From CAYXEN01 sp964464035 (GTDB lineage Bacteria > Krumholzibacteriota > Krumholzibacteriia > WVZY01), in assembly GCA_964464035.1 (NCBI GenBank), contig CAYXEN010000001.1, positions 1-64,000 of the forward strand: a stretch of 64,000 nucleotides of DNA. The letters run 5' to 3'. The first letter of the stretch is position 1. Each line of letters opens with the position of its first letter. Below are positions 44,056 through 52,088 of the stretch, piece by piece. The notes beneath the pieces are model-generated. The model was not told the DNA's origin and made no database searches. It saw nothing but the letters and a program-made list of their open reading frames with translations. Made by a program: the position numbers and the translations under genes.

Positions 44056-45314
44056 TTGCCAGCACCTCTCCTTCTTCTCGCATGCCCGGACAAGTCGAGA
44101 GCGATCAGGCCGATGAAGGACAATACGAGTACGGCTATCAAGGCCGTGTAAAACCTCTTGACGATGAGGACACCTATGTTCTGTCGCTTGAGATCGGTGA
44201 GATGTATCTTCGCACGTGCGAAGTTGCGCCCCGCTTGTGGATGGCAACTGCCGCAGGTGGCCTGGAGGTTGGCTGGATTGACGGATGATTCCGGATCGGA
44301 CGAGGGGAGGATGTTGTGATATCCGTGACAGCTTGCGCAGTTGGCGACACGCACGTCACCCAGGCTCAGGGCGATGCCGTGATAGCTTCCCATGTAGGAC
44401 GCCAGCCTTTTCGAGGGCAGCCCGTATTTGTCATCCAGGGCCATGTCGTCGTGACAGCGACTGCATGTCCTGGGAATATTGGCGGTGTACACGGAGGCGC
44501 TCTCGTCCTGGGGCCTGCGGATTGTGTGTTCGCCGTGGCAATCCGTGCAAACCGGCGAGTCGGGATTGCCTTTGAAGAAGGCCTTGCCGTGAATGCTCTT
44601 CTTGTAGACCCGGTAGACGCCTATGTGACACTTGCTGCAGGTCTTTGGTATGTTCCTGCGCCAGGCCGGCGACGATTTGTCCTTGACCGACACCACTGCA
44701 TGGGCCTGGTGACAGTCGCTGCACACCGCGGAGACCTTCAGCCCCGCCTTCGACACGCCGAGTCCGTGGATACTTTTTTCGTATGATTTCACGAAATTCG
44801 CGGCGTCCGTCCGGCCCCTGCCGCTCATCAGCGCGTTGTTCTCGTGGCAGCGCGTGCAAATCTTCATTTGATTGGTTCGAAACAGGGGAGAGCCGGGATC
44901 CTTCGGGCTGAGAATGTAATGCTTGCCGTGGCACGCGGTGCAACTCCCTTCGCGTTCGTCGGCGAACTTGGTTTTCGCATGAACGCTCGTTTCGTATTCT
45001 TGCGTTTCCTCGTCGTGGCATGCGGTGCAAGATGCGGGAGTGGTCTCTTTCTCGTGAAGCTCACCGCCCGAAGACTCGATGTCCTGATGGCAGTCAGTGC
45101 ACGTTAGAACCGAGCCGTGAACCGAGTTCAGGAAGGGGAGCTTCTTGATATTGAGACTACGGCCGGATTCGTCTTCGATATCCGGGTCGGCGTGGCAGGA
45201 CAGGCAGTCGTCTATCTCGTCGGCGCAGGCCGGCTTAAGCGCGAACGGCGCGGCCGATGAGAGGAGAAAAGCAGACAAGAAAACAATAAAACTTTCTTTC
45301 GTCAAGATAGACAT
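44052..45314 (-). CDS. Membrane-anchored 11-haem cytochrome c
   Basis: A 420-residue protein from ATG 45314 (MSILTKESFIVFLSAFLL); the frame also allows 14 more residues upstream. It has a signal peptide, then eleven CXXCH motifs: CLSCH, CTDCH, CTACH twice, CTRCH, CSDCH, CSKCH, CTDCH, CSRCH, CASCH and CGSCH. A C-terminal helix (FYTALIAVLVLSFIGLIALDL) fixes it in the membrane with the haems outside. SVHG/SIHG/AHA-type His spacing supplies distal ligands. With the overlapping cytochrome b it forms a quinol-to-periplasm electron path. The terminal acceptor is unknown. Two palindromic elements lie upstream (45467-45525). Confidence 0.88.
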   Translation of the reverse strand: MSILTKESFIVFLSAFLLSSAAPFALKPACADEIDDCLSCHADPDIEDESGRSLNIKKLPFLNSVHGSVLTCTDCHQDIESSGGELHEKETTPASCTACHDEETQEYETSVHAKTKFADEREGSCTACHGKHYILSPKDPGSPLFRTNQMKICTRCHENNALMSGRGRTDAANFVKSYEKSIHGLGVSKAGLKVSAVCSDCHQAHAVVSVKDKSSPAWRRNIPKTCSKCHIGVYRVYKKSIHGKAFFKGNPDSPVCTDCHGEHTIRRPQDESASVYTANIPRTCSRCHDDMALDDKYGLPSKRLASYMGSYHGIALSLGDVRVANCASCHGYHNILPSSDPESSVNPANLQATCGSCHPQAGRNFARAKIHLTDLKRQNIGVLIVKRFYTALIAVLVLSFIGLIALDLSGHARRRRGAGK

Positions 45315-45466
45315 GATACACGCTTCTCCGTTGTGGGGCGATCGAGAGAACTGCAAGCAACGTGCCCGACGGCGCGCTTTGCGGTTTTGAAAAGCGGGCG
45401 CGTAACTATATGGAAATCAACAAGCATATTTGAAACCGGCTTCAGGCGGGCGTCCGCGGCGGAAAA

Positions 45467-45525
45467 GATGTCAATTTGTCTCCGTGCCCGGCATTGCACT
45501 CGGCAAACGAGGACAATTTGTCCTC
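45467..45525. promoter_or_regulatory. Palindrome with a spaced direct repeat upstream of the 11-haem cytochrome
   Basis: GAGGACAATTTGTCCTC (45509-45525) is a perfect 17-bp inverted repeat. A second, weaker copy GATGTCAATTTGTCTCC is at 45467-45483. The shared CAATTTGTC units start 42 bases apart, four helical turns. The element sits 150-210 bases before the cytochrome start and touches the end of the CHAT gene. Its binding protein is unknown. Confidence 0.5.
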
Positions 45526-48238
45526 AGAAGAATCGGGCTTCGGGGTCGATGGCGAAGACTATGGGAACGGCCCATTCGAACGCTTCGAATTCTTTGGTGG
45601 TCGCCAGCCTTCTTCTCGCGGTCATCAACGCTTCGGCGAGAGTCTTGCGGTTGCTGAGCGATTCATAGAAAACGGTGGCGAAGGTGATCGCGGCGGCGTC
45701 GCCCACGATGAGTCGATTGCCGACGACGGCCGGAACCCCGGAGGCGACGAGGGCGGGTGCGACCCCCTTGTTGAAATCGGCCCTGCCGCCTTCGGCGGTT
45801 TCGCACCCGTTGAGCACCACGAGACGAAGGTGCGGGGCTTGGCGCGCCATGAGAAGGCAGAGGGATCGTGAATCGATCGCCAGGGATCTTCGCGTCCTTT
45901 CCGTCTCCAGGATCAAGGTGCCGACGTCCAGGTCTTCATCGTAGTCCGCGTGGCCTATATAATGGAGGATGTGGTAGGAGGTCTCGCCCAGTCTCCGTTC
46001 GAGGGAGCGCGGGCTGGTGTGTTCGAGAACATCCACGTAGAGACGCTTGGATGTGATCAACGGTTGCAACGCATCCATGAGACCGTCCACTTCCTTTTGC
46101 CACGCGAGCTTGTACTGGTCGACGGGCTGGGATACGGCTATGAGCATTCTTATGACCAGGGGGAGAACGGGTATGGACACAGCGGCCCTTGGACTGACTA
46201 CTCCCCGGAACATAACCACGTCGCCGAGAGACAGGAACCGTTTTCTCTTGGCATCGTAGATCATCTCCCAGGGGAAGTCCGCCACCCAAGGGTTGGTCGA
46301 AGTGAAATTGATGAGGACTGGCCCTTGGTTCTCGCTCTCCTTGAGGCTCCTCTCGAGAAGAATCCTTGCGTCCCCCGGAAAGAGAGTTTGCATGAGCATC
46401 GTACCGGCGCGCACCAGGCGGTCGAGCGATATTTCGCCTTGCGCGTCTTCCAGGTATCTCCTCAGGCTGCGTTCCGTGCCGATCAGAGCGTGCCAGTAAG
46501 TGTCGTCTCCCCTCGTCTTGAAAGTCGCAACCGTTCTCGAGAGTCCCATGGAAGCCGTGTGCATCGGAAATGGTTCCGGAGGAAGCGACGTGATGCCGGC
46601 GCGCGCTATCGCTTTTCTCCAATGTTTGATCCATGCGCGATACTCCCTGCCTCTGCCTCCATCGTCGACGACGACCACCTCGAGCTTGGGAAGCGGAACC
46701 TTGTAATCGGGCTCCTCGGAGAGCATGGGCGGGGGAACGACGGCGCTCACCAGGGTCGGCGCGGAAAACGAGCGGGCCGTTCCACGCGAACCATGTTTGG
46801 AACTTGCATCGCCCCGGGGCAGCCCCAGGAACGCTGCGATCCTGTTGAGGCATTTCGCCGTCTTGAAATAGGCGAAGTGATGGACGTTGACTTTGAGCTT
46901 GGGATCGCGCTCGAAGGGAGAGAACACGGCGCGACGCGTCGAAGGAAGCGGCCGGTCGGCGGTGGTGGCGGACGACGTGGAAACGGTGAGATCGTTCTCG
47001 GCGTCGCGGAAGATCGTGTCCGCGCCGGCATCGACCAGTTTCCATACGAGGTCGCGTGGAGCCTCGAAGTTGGATCCGATCGCGTAGTAGACGGGCCCGC
47101 CCAACGGGGAGGGCGAATTGAGTTTCTCCAGGAAGTCGCTTCCCACGGCGAACGCCTCCACGCCGGGCATCACACCCTTGACGCCCGCCGCCATGCACCT
47201 TATCAACTCGGCGAGGAATTTCGTCACCCAGGGAAGAGATTTTCCGGGGATCAGGTAGGCGACGTTCGTGAGCCAGTTCGCGAAACTCTCGTAGGGGCGG
47301 ATCGACCTGTTCCCCGCGTTCGGCACGAGCGGGGATCCCAGGTTGGGGACCCCGACCAGGACCACGCGATCTATGAGCATTCGCCCGCCCGGCCCGGCGC
47401 CGGACGCGGCGCGCGAAGATCGGGATCCGGCCGACCTCCTTGCCGCGCCGATCGACTCGAGCAACGATCGCGCCACCAGTCCGCCGCGGCTGTGGGCGAT
47501 GACGTCATATGTGCACGTTTCGCCTCGCTCCAGATGATCGAGCAACCATCGGGCGTTCTCGTCAGGCGTCACCGATATCGTCGGATGATCGAAACCGTAG
47601 ATCCTGCCATCATAATACTCCCGGAGGAGATTCAGGAACCTGTCACCGGGTTTCTTGTAGAGCGGGTTGAAAGCGGAGATTGTAGATGAGAAAGTTCCAT
47701 GGATGAAGAGGAGCCCCCTCTTGCCGCCGTTGTGGGGAAGGCGGGAAAGCGGCCTGCCGGACTCTATGCCGCGCTTCCCGAATCGGTATATGGCGTGCTC
47801 GATCTTGTTCTGTTCCCATTTGCGGGAGAGTGACTCCAGGCTCTTGCGGGCCAGGCCGGCGGCGACGGTGGTGGCGAGAATCGTGAGGACATACTTCGCG
47901 CCTGAAATGCCGTCGGTCTTGACCGGGAAGTCCACCGCCCGCTTGCCTCCGGCGCCCCTTCTCCTCCTCTCGAAGTGCCAGGTCATGCCGCCCCCGGGGT
48001 GGACCAGGCAGCCGATGAGCAGTTCCCTGCGCGTTCCCGGGATCTCGGCCGTTACGCGCGCTCTCGGCGGGGATGATTTGCCGCCGGGGGGCTTCCGGTC
48101 GTCGACTCTGAACGCGAGCGAATCGACGATCCGGTAACCGTGACGCACGAAGTGTTTCAACAAAGGGTCGCCGGGAGGCTTGCGTCCCCTTTGCTCCGCA
48201 GGAACGGTTCCATGAAACTTATACGAGACGTCGGTCAC
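45524..48238 (-). CDS. Alpha/beta-hydrolase (lipase-like) fused to a CHAT protease domain
   Basis: A 904-residue protein, GTG start at 48238. An N-terminal half of the CHAT-linked hydrolase type: a hydrophobic segment at ~114-130, an oxyanion region FIHGTFSS (~178-185), the nucleophile elbow IAHSRGGL with Ser250, and candidate Asp416 (NDLTVS) and His453/454 (VNVHHFAYF). The C-terminal third is a CHAT (caspase-like, clan CD) domain with His759 or His763 in HILHYIGHADY and Cys812 in VVLNGCETA. Between them is an unassigned ~250-residue linker. CHAT domains act in bacterial cell-death and defence systems. It starts 10 bases after the transporter gene, so it is in that operon. Confidence 0.82.
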   Translation of the reverse strand: MTDVSYKFHGTVPAEQRGRKPPGDPLLKHFVRHGYRIVDSLAFRVDDRKPPGGKSSPPRARVTAEIPGTRRELLIGCLVHPGGGMTWHFERRRRGAGGKRAVDFPVKTDGISGAKYVLTILATTVAAGLARKSLESLSRKWEQNKIEHAIYRFGKRGIESGRPLSRLPHNGGKRGLLFIHGTFSSTISAFNPLYKKPGDRFLNLLREYYDGRIYGFDHPTISVTPDENARWLLDHLERGETCTYDVIAHSRGGLVARSLLESIGAARRSAGSRSSRAASGAGPGGRMLIDRVVLVGVPNLGSPLVPNAGNRSIRPYESFANWLTNVAYLIPGKSLPWVTKFLAELIRCMAAGVKGVMPGVEAFAVGSDFLEKLNSPSPLGGPVYYAIGSNFEAPRDLVWKLVDAGADTIFRDAENDLTVSTSSATTADRPLPSTRRAVFSPFERDPKLKVNVHHFAYFKTAKCLNRIAAFLGLPRGDASSKHGSRGTARSFSAPTLVSAVVPPPMLSEEPDYKVPLPKLEVVVVDDGGRGREYRAWIKHWRKAIARAGITSLPPEPFPMHTASMGLSRTVATFKTRGDDTYWHALIGTERSLRRYLEDAQGEISLDRLVRAGTMLMQTLFPGDARILLERSLKESENQGPVLINFTSTNPWVADFPWEMIYDAKRKRFLSLGDVVMFRGVVSPRAAVSIPVLPLVIRMLIAVSQPVDQYKLAWQKEVDGLMDALQPLITSKRLYVDVLEHTSPRSLERRLGETSYHILHYIGHADYDEDLDVGTLILETERTRRSLAIDSRSLCLLMARQAPHLRLVVLNGCETAEGGRADFNKGVAPALVASGVPAVVGNRLIVGDAAAITFATVFYESLSNRKTLAEALMTARRRLATTKEFEAFEWAVPIVFAIDPEARFF

Positions 48239-48248
48239 TTTTCCGCGC

Positions 48249-49496
48249 TCACTCTCCTCCGGGTGTAGTCTCCGCCGGCGCGCCGTTCTTTCCAGTGTCT
48301 TGTGGAGAGCCCGGGCCGGAAGGTTTGTCGTACTTGAACACGCCTCTCTCCACGGCCAAGGCGCAAAACAATCCTACTAGAAAACCCGCGAGCGTGCCAA
48401 GGGCGAGAATCGTCGCCGCCGTCACGAGGGCGACGAACATTTGCGAAAATTTCTTCTGGTCACGCACCAGGACGCCGAGTTCCAGACCCGATACGATCAG
48501 CAAGACGCCGAGGATGCTCATGGGATAGTGAAGCATGATCGAGGTTATGGCCGAAGCGGCGAAGAGGCCGGCCAGCATCTTGGCGCTTCCCAGGATGATC
48601 ATGCTGCCCGCCGTTCTTGCGCCGAAACGGTACTGCCCGGCCAGGCCGCCCGCGCCGTGGCACACGGGCATGGCCCCGAAGAGACAGCCGGTGAGGTTCA
48701 TGACGCCCACGCTCGCCGCCACGGTGCCGACCGAGGCCGGCTTGCGGGGAAAGAGTTTCTCGGAAAGAGCGCACACGGCTATGACGGAGTTCAACAGCGT
48801 CAGCGGAATCTGGGCAAGGCCCGCGTCCAGCGCTCCGCTCAGGAGCGCCTGAGCGTTCGGGAGGGCGAGCGAGGGAAGGGATACTTGAAGGGCGAGGGAA
48901 TGTCTGACCTGAGCCGAAGCGAGGGTCATCAGCGAACCGGCGGTGAAGAGAACGAGGGACGAGGGGAACCGTCGGCTCGAGAAGAAGAGCAGAACGATAA
49001 GAGAAGCGACGATCCCGGTGACGATGCTGTCCATCCCTAGAAGCGCGTGCGTACCCGTGACGTACGAAAGGCCTTTCATCATGAGATTCAACCCGATCCC
49101 GAGCTGCAGTCCCCTGACCACGCTCCTGGGGATCAGTTTTTCAATCTTGTCGATGAGCCCGAAAAGAGTCGTGAGGAGAAAGAAGGCTCCGACGAAGAGT
49201 CCCGCGCCGTGGATCTCGGCCGGGGAGAGTTTTTCGCTTATGGCGACGGCGGCGATGATTTTCATCGGTTGGACGCACATCGGGATGCCGAAGAGCATCC
49301 CCGTCGTAACGTTGAAGAGTCCTGCGAAGAAAAGGACGGGGCCGGCCTTGAGCCCGTTTATCGCAATCAAGGCGGCGGTGAGGGGAATGAAAGTTCCCAT
49401 GTCGCCCAGGGATCCGGACAATTCCCCGAGGCCGAAGCGGGAAGACAGGAGGTTTTCTTTCATGCGGGAGGGGAGATTGTGATCATGCGTTCTCAT
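48249..49496 (-). CDS. Molybdate/sulfate-type permease (MOT1/SulP-like)
   Basis: A 415-residue protein with about ten to eleven helices. The N-terminal signature GELSGSLGDMGTFIPLTAALI and NGLKAGPVLFFAGLFNVTTG, then PMCVQPMKII, is that of the molybdate transporter family (MOT1-like). The second half has PVCHGAGGLAGQYRFGART. It lies 18 bases after the MoaC-Mog fusion, which supports molybdate as substrate. ATG 49496 is preceded by GAGGGG. Confidence 0.82.
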   Translation of the reverse strand: MRTHDHNLPSRMKENLLSSRFGLGELSGSLGDMGTFIPLTAALIAINGLKAGPVLFFAGLFNVTTGMLFGIPMCVQPMKIIAAVAISEKLSPAEIHGAGLFVGAFFLLTTLFGLIDKIEKLIPRSVVRGLQLGIGLNLMMKGLSYVTGTHALLGMDSIVTGIVASLIVLLFFSSRRFPSSLVLFTAGSLMTLASAQVRHSLALQVSLPSLALPNAQALLSGALDAGLAQIPLTLLNSVIAVCALSEKLFPRKPASVGTVAASVGVMNLTGCLFGAMPVCHGAGGLAGQYRFGARTAGSMIILGSAKMLAGLFAASAITSIMLHYPMSILGVLLIVSGLELGVLVRDQKKFSQMFVALVTAATILALGTLAGFLVGLFCALAVERGVFKYDKPSGPGSPQDTGKNGAPAETTPGGE

Positions 49497-49514
49497 GCAC
49501 GAGGCCCCTCGTCT

Positions 49515-50423
49515 TCAATGTTCCTCCCCCTCGATCACGGCGATGCCGTGGATGATGGCCGGGAACAGGACCTCCAGCGAATCTTCGACCGCCCTCCTCG
49601 AACCTGGAAGGTTCACTATCAAGGTCTTGCCGGCGATGCCCGCGATGCCGCCCGAGAGCATCGCGTACGGAGTGCGCGCCAGGCCGAAGGCGCGGACCGC
49701 TTCGGCTATGCCGGGAAGCGGTTTGTCGATGATCGACGATGTGACTTCCGGGGTGTGATCCCGAGGGGCCATTCCCGTTCCCCCGGTGGTTATGACGAGA
49801 TCGAGCTCGAGATCCCGGGCGTACCTCGTGAGGACGTTTTCGATCGTCGCGGGATCATCGGCGACGACGCTGTGATCGACGACTTCGAATCCCCGCTCCG
49901 TCAGTCGCCTGCAGATGAAGGGGCCCGTGAGGTCTTCCCGCTCGCCTCTCGCCGCCCGGTCGGATGTCACCAGCACGGCGGCGGTGAGGAGTCTCGAGGG
50001 CTTGCAAGCGAAATCGGATTTGCCGCCGGTCTTTTGGACGAGCCTTACGCCGCCGATCTCCAGCGAGTCGTCGATGGGTTTGAGCATGTCATAAAGCGTG
50101 AGCGCCGCCATGGACGCGCCGGTGAGGGCTTCCATCTCCACCCCCGTCTTGGCCGTCGCTTTCGCCGTAACCGTTATCTTGATCCCGCCGTCCTCAATCT
50201 CGAAGTCGACGGATACGTGATCCAGGGGGACCTGGTGACAGTAGGGAATCAGGTCGGCCGTCCTCTTGGCGGCCTGGACGGCGGCGACGCGCGCGACGGG
50301 GAAAGGATCCTTCTTGGGAAGGTCGTTGGCCTTGATCCTCGCCGAAGTTTCAGGAAGTATTTTCAACGTGGCTTGGGCCGAGGCCGTCCTGAACGTCGAG
50401 TATTTCTTGCTTATGTCTTTCAT
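49515..50423 (-). CDS. MoaC-Mog fusion, molybdenum cofactor biosynthesis
   Basis: A 302-residue bifunctional protein. Residues 1-150 are MoaC-like (VARVAAVQAAKRTADLIPYCHQ and KTGVEMEALTGASMAALTLYDMLK), which makes cyclic pyranopterin monophosphate with MoaA. Residues ~155-302 are MogA/MoaB-like (LVTSDRAARGEREDLTG, DLVITTGGTGMAPRDHTPE, LPGSRRAVEDSLEVLFPAIIH), which adenylates molybdopterin. MoaC and Mog act at non-adjacent steps, so the fusion is notable, although it is known elsewhere. Operon with the permease downstream. Confidence 0.9.
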   Translation of the reverse strand: MKDISKKYSTFRTASAQATLKILPETSARIKANDLPKKDPFPVARVAAVQAAKRTADLIPYCHQVPLDHVSVDFEIEDGGIKITVTAKATAKTGVEMEALTGASMAALTLYDMLKPIDDSLEIGGVRLVQKTGGKSDFACKPSRLLTAAVLVTSDRAARGEREDLTGPFICRRLTERGFEVVDHSVVADDPATIENVLTRYARDLELDLVITTGGTGMAPRDHTPEVTSSIIDKPLPGIAEAVRAFGLARTPYAMLSGGIAGIAGKTLIVNLPGSRRAVEDSLEVLFPAIIHGIAVIEGEEH

Positions 50424-50513
50424 CGACAGGCATTATAGCATAGTCTATACTTTGATTTGAAGTCGAATACGAACGGAGGATCAGGCGATGGAACGTAACC
50501 GGGAGCGATCCAA

Positions 50514-51500
50514 ATGTGGGAAAAAACCGCTGAATTCATAAAAAGCAAGTCCACCTTTCTGCTTACGACGCACATCAACCCCGAAGGCGATGCCATAGGT
50601 TCGGAAATAGCCCTCAAGGAGTTCTTACAGAGCATCGGCAAGAAGGTATACGTCGTGAACTCCAGTCCAACTCCCAAGAACTGCCTCTTCCTCGACCCGA
50701 AGCGCGAGATAAAGGTGTATCCGAGCGATTACGATCCTCGAATCATGCAGGAGACCGATGCCCTGATCATTCTCGACGTCAACGCGTGGATTCATCTCGG
50801 CTCCTTCGCGGAGGAGATAAAGAAGAGCGGCAAGCCCGGAGTTTGTATCGACCACCACGAAGGGTACGAGAATGATTTCGTCGACGTCTATCTGGGCGAT
50901 ACTTCGGCGGCGTCGGCCGGCGTACTCGTTTACGAATTGATAAAGTTCATGGGCGGTGAAATAACCCCGCGGATATCGGACGCGATATACGCCTCTCTCA
51001 TAACGGACACGGGGAATTTCCGGTTCACGAACACGAACGCGAGGGCTTTCAGGATCGCCGCCGAGCTTCACGACCTCGGCGTGGATCCGTTCTCCATTTA
51101 CCGTAAGGTATTCGCAAATCGTTCCTGGGGTGCGGCTCATCTCATCGGACCGGTGATGAACACCCTTCGATCCGCCGCCGACGGCAAGATAGCCTGGATT
51201 CAGATGACCGCGGACATGTTGGAGGAAGCAGGGGCCGAGTATGAAGACAGCGACGGCCTGCTCGATCTCGTAAGGGCGATCAAGGGTGTCGAGCTATGCA
51301 TGTTTTTCAAGGAGACCGGCCGGGGAGATGTCAAGATATCTCTGAGGTCGAACGGACGAATAGACGCATACAAGCTGGCCAGAAAATTCGGGGGCGGCGG
51401 GCACCGCATGGCGTCGGGGATGGTTCTCGGTTGCGGGATGGAAGAAGCCGTGGAGGCGGTTCTCGCCGAGGCGCTCGAGCTCGGTGGTTTCAGGAAATGA
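50514..51500 (+). CDS. DHH-family phosphoesterase (NrnA-like oligoribonuclease/pAp phosphatase)
   Basis: A 328-residue protein with DHH motifs: THINPEGDAIGSE (motif I), LIILDVN (II), CIDHHEG (III) and LITDTGNFRFTNT (IV), then a DHHA1 domain with GGGHRMASGMVLG. It degrades short RNA oligomers and 3'-phosphoadenosine 5'-phosphate. Motif I has Asn-Pro-Glu-Gly where His-Pro-Asp-Gly is common, so metal ligands should be checked. Divergent from moaC-mog, with 90 bases between the starts. Confidence 0.85.
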   Translation: MWEKTAEFIKSKSTFLLTTHINPEGDAIGSEIALKEFLQSIGKKVYVVNSSPTPKNCLFLDPKREIKVYPSDYDPRIMQETDALIILDVNAWIHLGSFAEEIKKSGKPGVCIDHHEGYENDFVDVYLGDTSAASAGVLVYELIKFMGGEITPRISDAIYASLITDTGNFRFTNTNARAFRIAAELHDLGVDPFSIYRKVFANRSWGAAHLIGPVMNTLRSAADGKIAWIQMTADMLEEAGAEYEDSDGLLDLVRAIKGVELCMFFKETGRGDVKISLRSNGRIDAYKLARKFGGGGHRMASGMVLGCGMEEAVEAVLAEALELGGFRK

Positions 51501-51502
51501 CA

Positions 51503-51550
51503 AGGCCCCGTAGCCGGTGGGGTGTTTCGAAGTCAGCAGCTACGGGGCCT
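51503..51550 (+). terminator. Strong hairpin after the DHH phosphoesterase gene
   Basis: AGGCCCCGTAGC (51503-51514) and GCTACGGGGCCT (51539-51550) form a perfect 12-bp stem directly after the stop. No long T-run follows, so it may be a terminator or an mRNA 3'-protecting stem. Confidence 0.65.
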
Positions 51551-51808
51551 CCAGGCTCGGGAAGTGGGGTCATGTGGAGGGAGGTAGAATGCAGTTGCAT
51601 TTTACTCGGACCTTATGCTGCGCGATTCTAATGCATTATTCGTTCCGCAAGAGGAAGCCCCTTTGCGAAAGCGGCTATTGATTCGTAATCTCTTGATCGC
51701 AAAAAGAATAGATAGTGCTCGTCCGACTTCGACGTTCCACTCCTTGGGCCGCACCGCGTGATTCGCTATAGAAATGTCTACAATCCTGTAGAATAGAGTC
51801 AGTGGGGA

Positions 51809-51869
51809 CCGGCCCCGGGAACTAACTATTGATTGGGGAGACTAGAAGTCAGTCCATCCCCGGGGCCGG
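51809..51869. repeat. GC-rich inverted repeat
   Basis: CCGGCCCCGGG (51809-51819) pairs with CCCGGGGCCGG (51859-51869), an 11-bp perfect stem with a 39-base loop. Confidence 0.6.
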
Positions 51870-51939
51870 GTAGCTGTGTGGTGAGGAATGCTTATTATCT
51901 TGTACGAATCCGGATGGTGAAAGTTCCATGTATACGCAA

Positions 51940-52025
51940 GCGGGGAAAGCAATGAAAAACGGTTTCATTTTCAAGGTCTTCGATCCCTCCCCCAAGGTTC
52001 CGAACAACCTCTATGCTTTCCCCGC
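51940..52025. ncRNA. Putative structured RNA with a 12-bp closing stem and two inner hairpins
   Basis: GCGGGGAAAGCA (51940-51951) pairs perfectly with TGCTTTCCCCGC (52014-52025). Inside are AATGAAA-AACGG-TTTCATT and AGGTT-CCGAAC-AACCT hairpins, giving a three-way-junction-like fold. The strand is undecided; on the minus strand it would lie 64 bases after the nifS stop. I know no family for it. Confidence 0.35.
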
Positions 52026-52088
52026 TCGATTCACTCCGTTTGCAACCAATTATACCCTGGCCTAACCTCTTAGTTCCGCCGAGCGATC

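Larger units (their letters stand above)
51551..52088. other. Non-coding region rich in inverted repeats
   Basis: About 540 bases between convergent genes (DHH phosphoesterase and nifS). No plausible gene is seen. It holds a hairpin TCTACA-ATCC-TGTAGA (51777-51792), a GC-rich inverted repeat (51809-51869) and a nested stem structure (51940-52025). Several stable stems in one gene-free stretch suggest a structured RNA or a mobile-repeat remnant. Confidence 0.5.

Noticed and set aside
51551..52088. tRNA or CRISPR in the repeat-rich non-coding region
   Set aside because: No cloverleaf with CCA-type acceptor and TTCGA arm was found, and the repeats are inverted and different from each other, not regularly spaced direct repeats.
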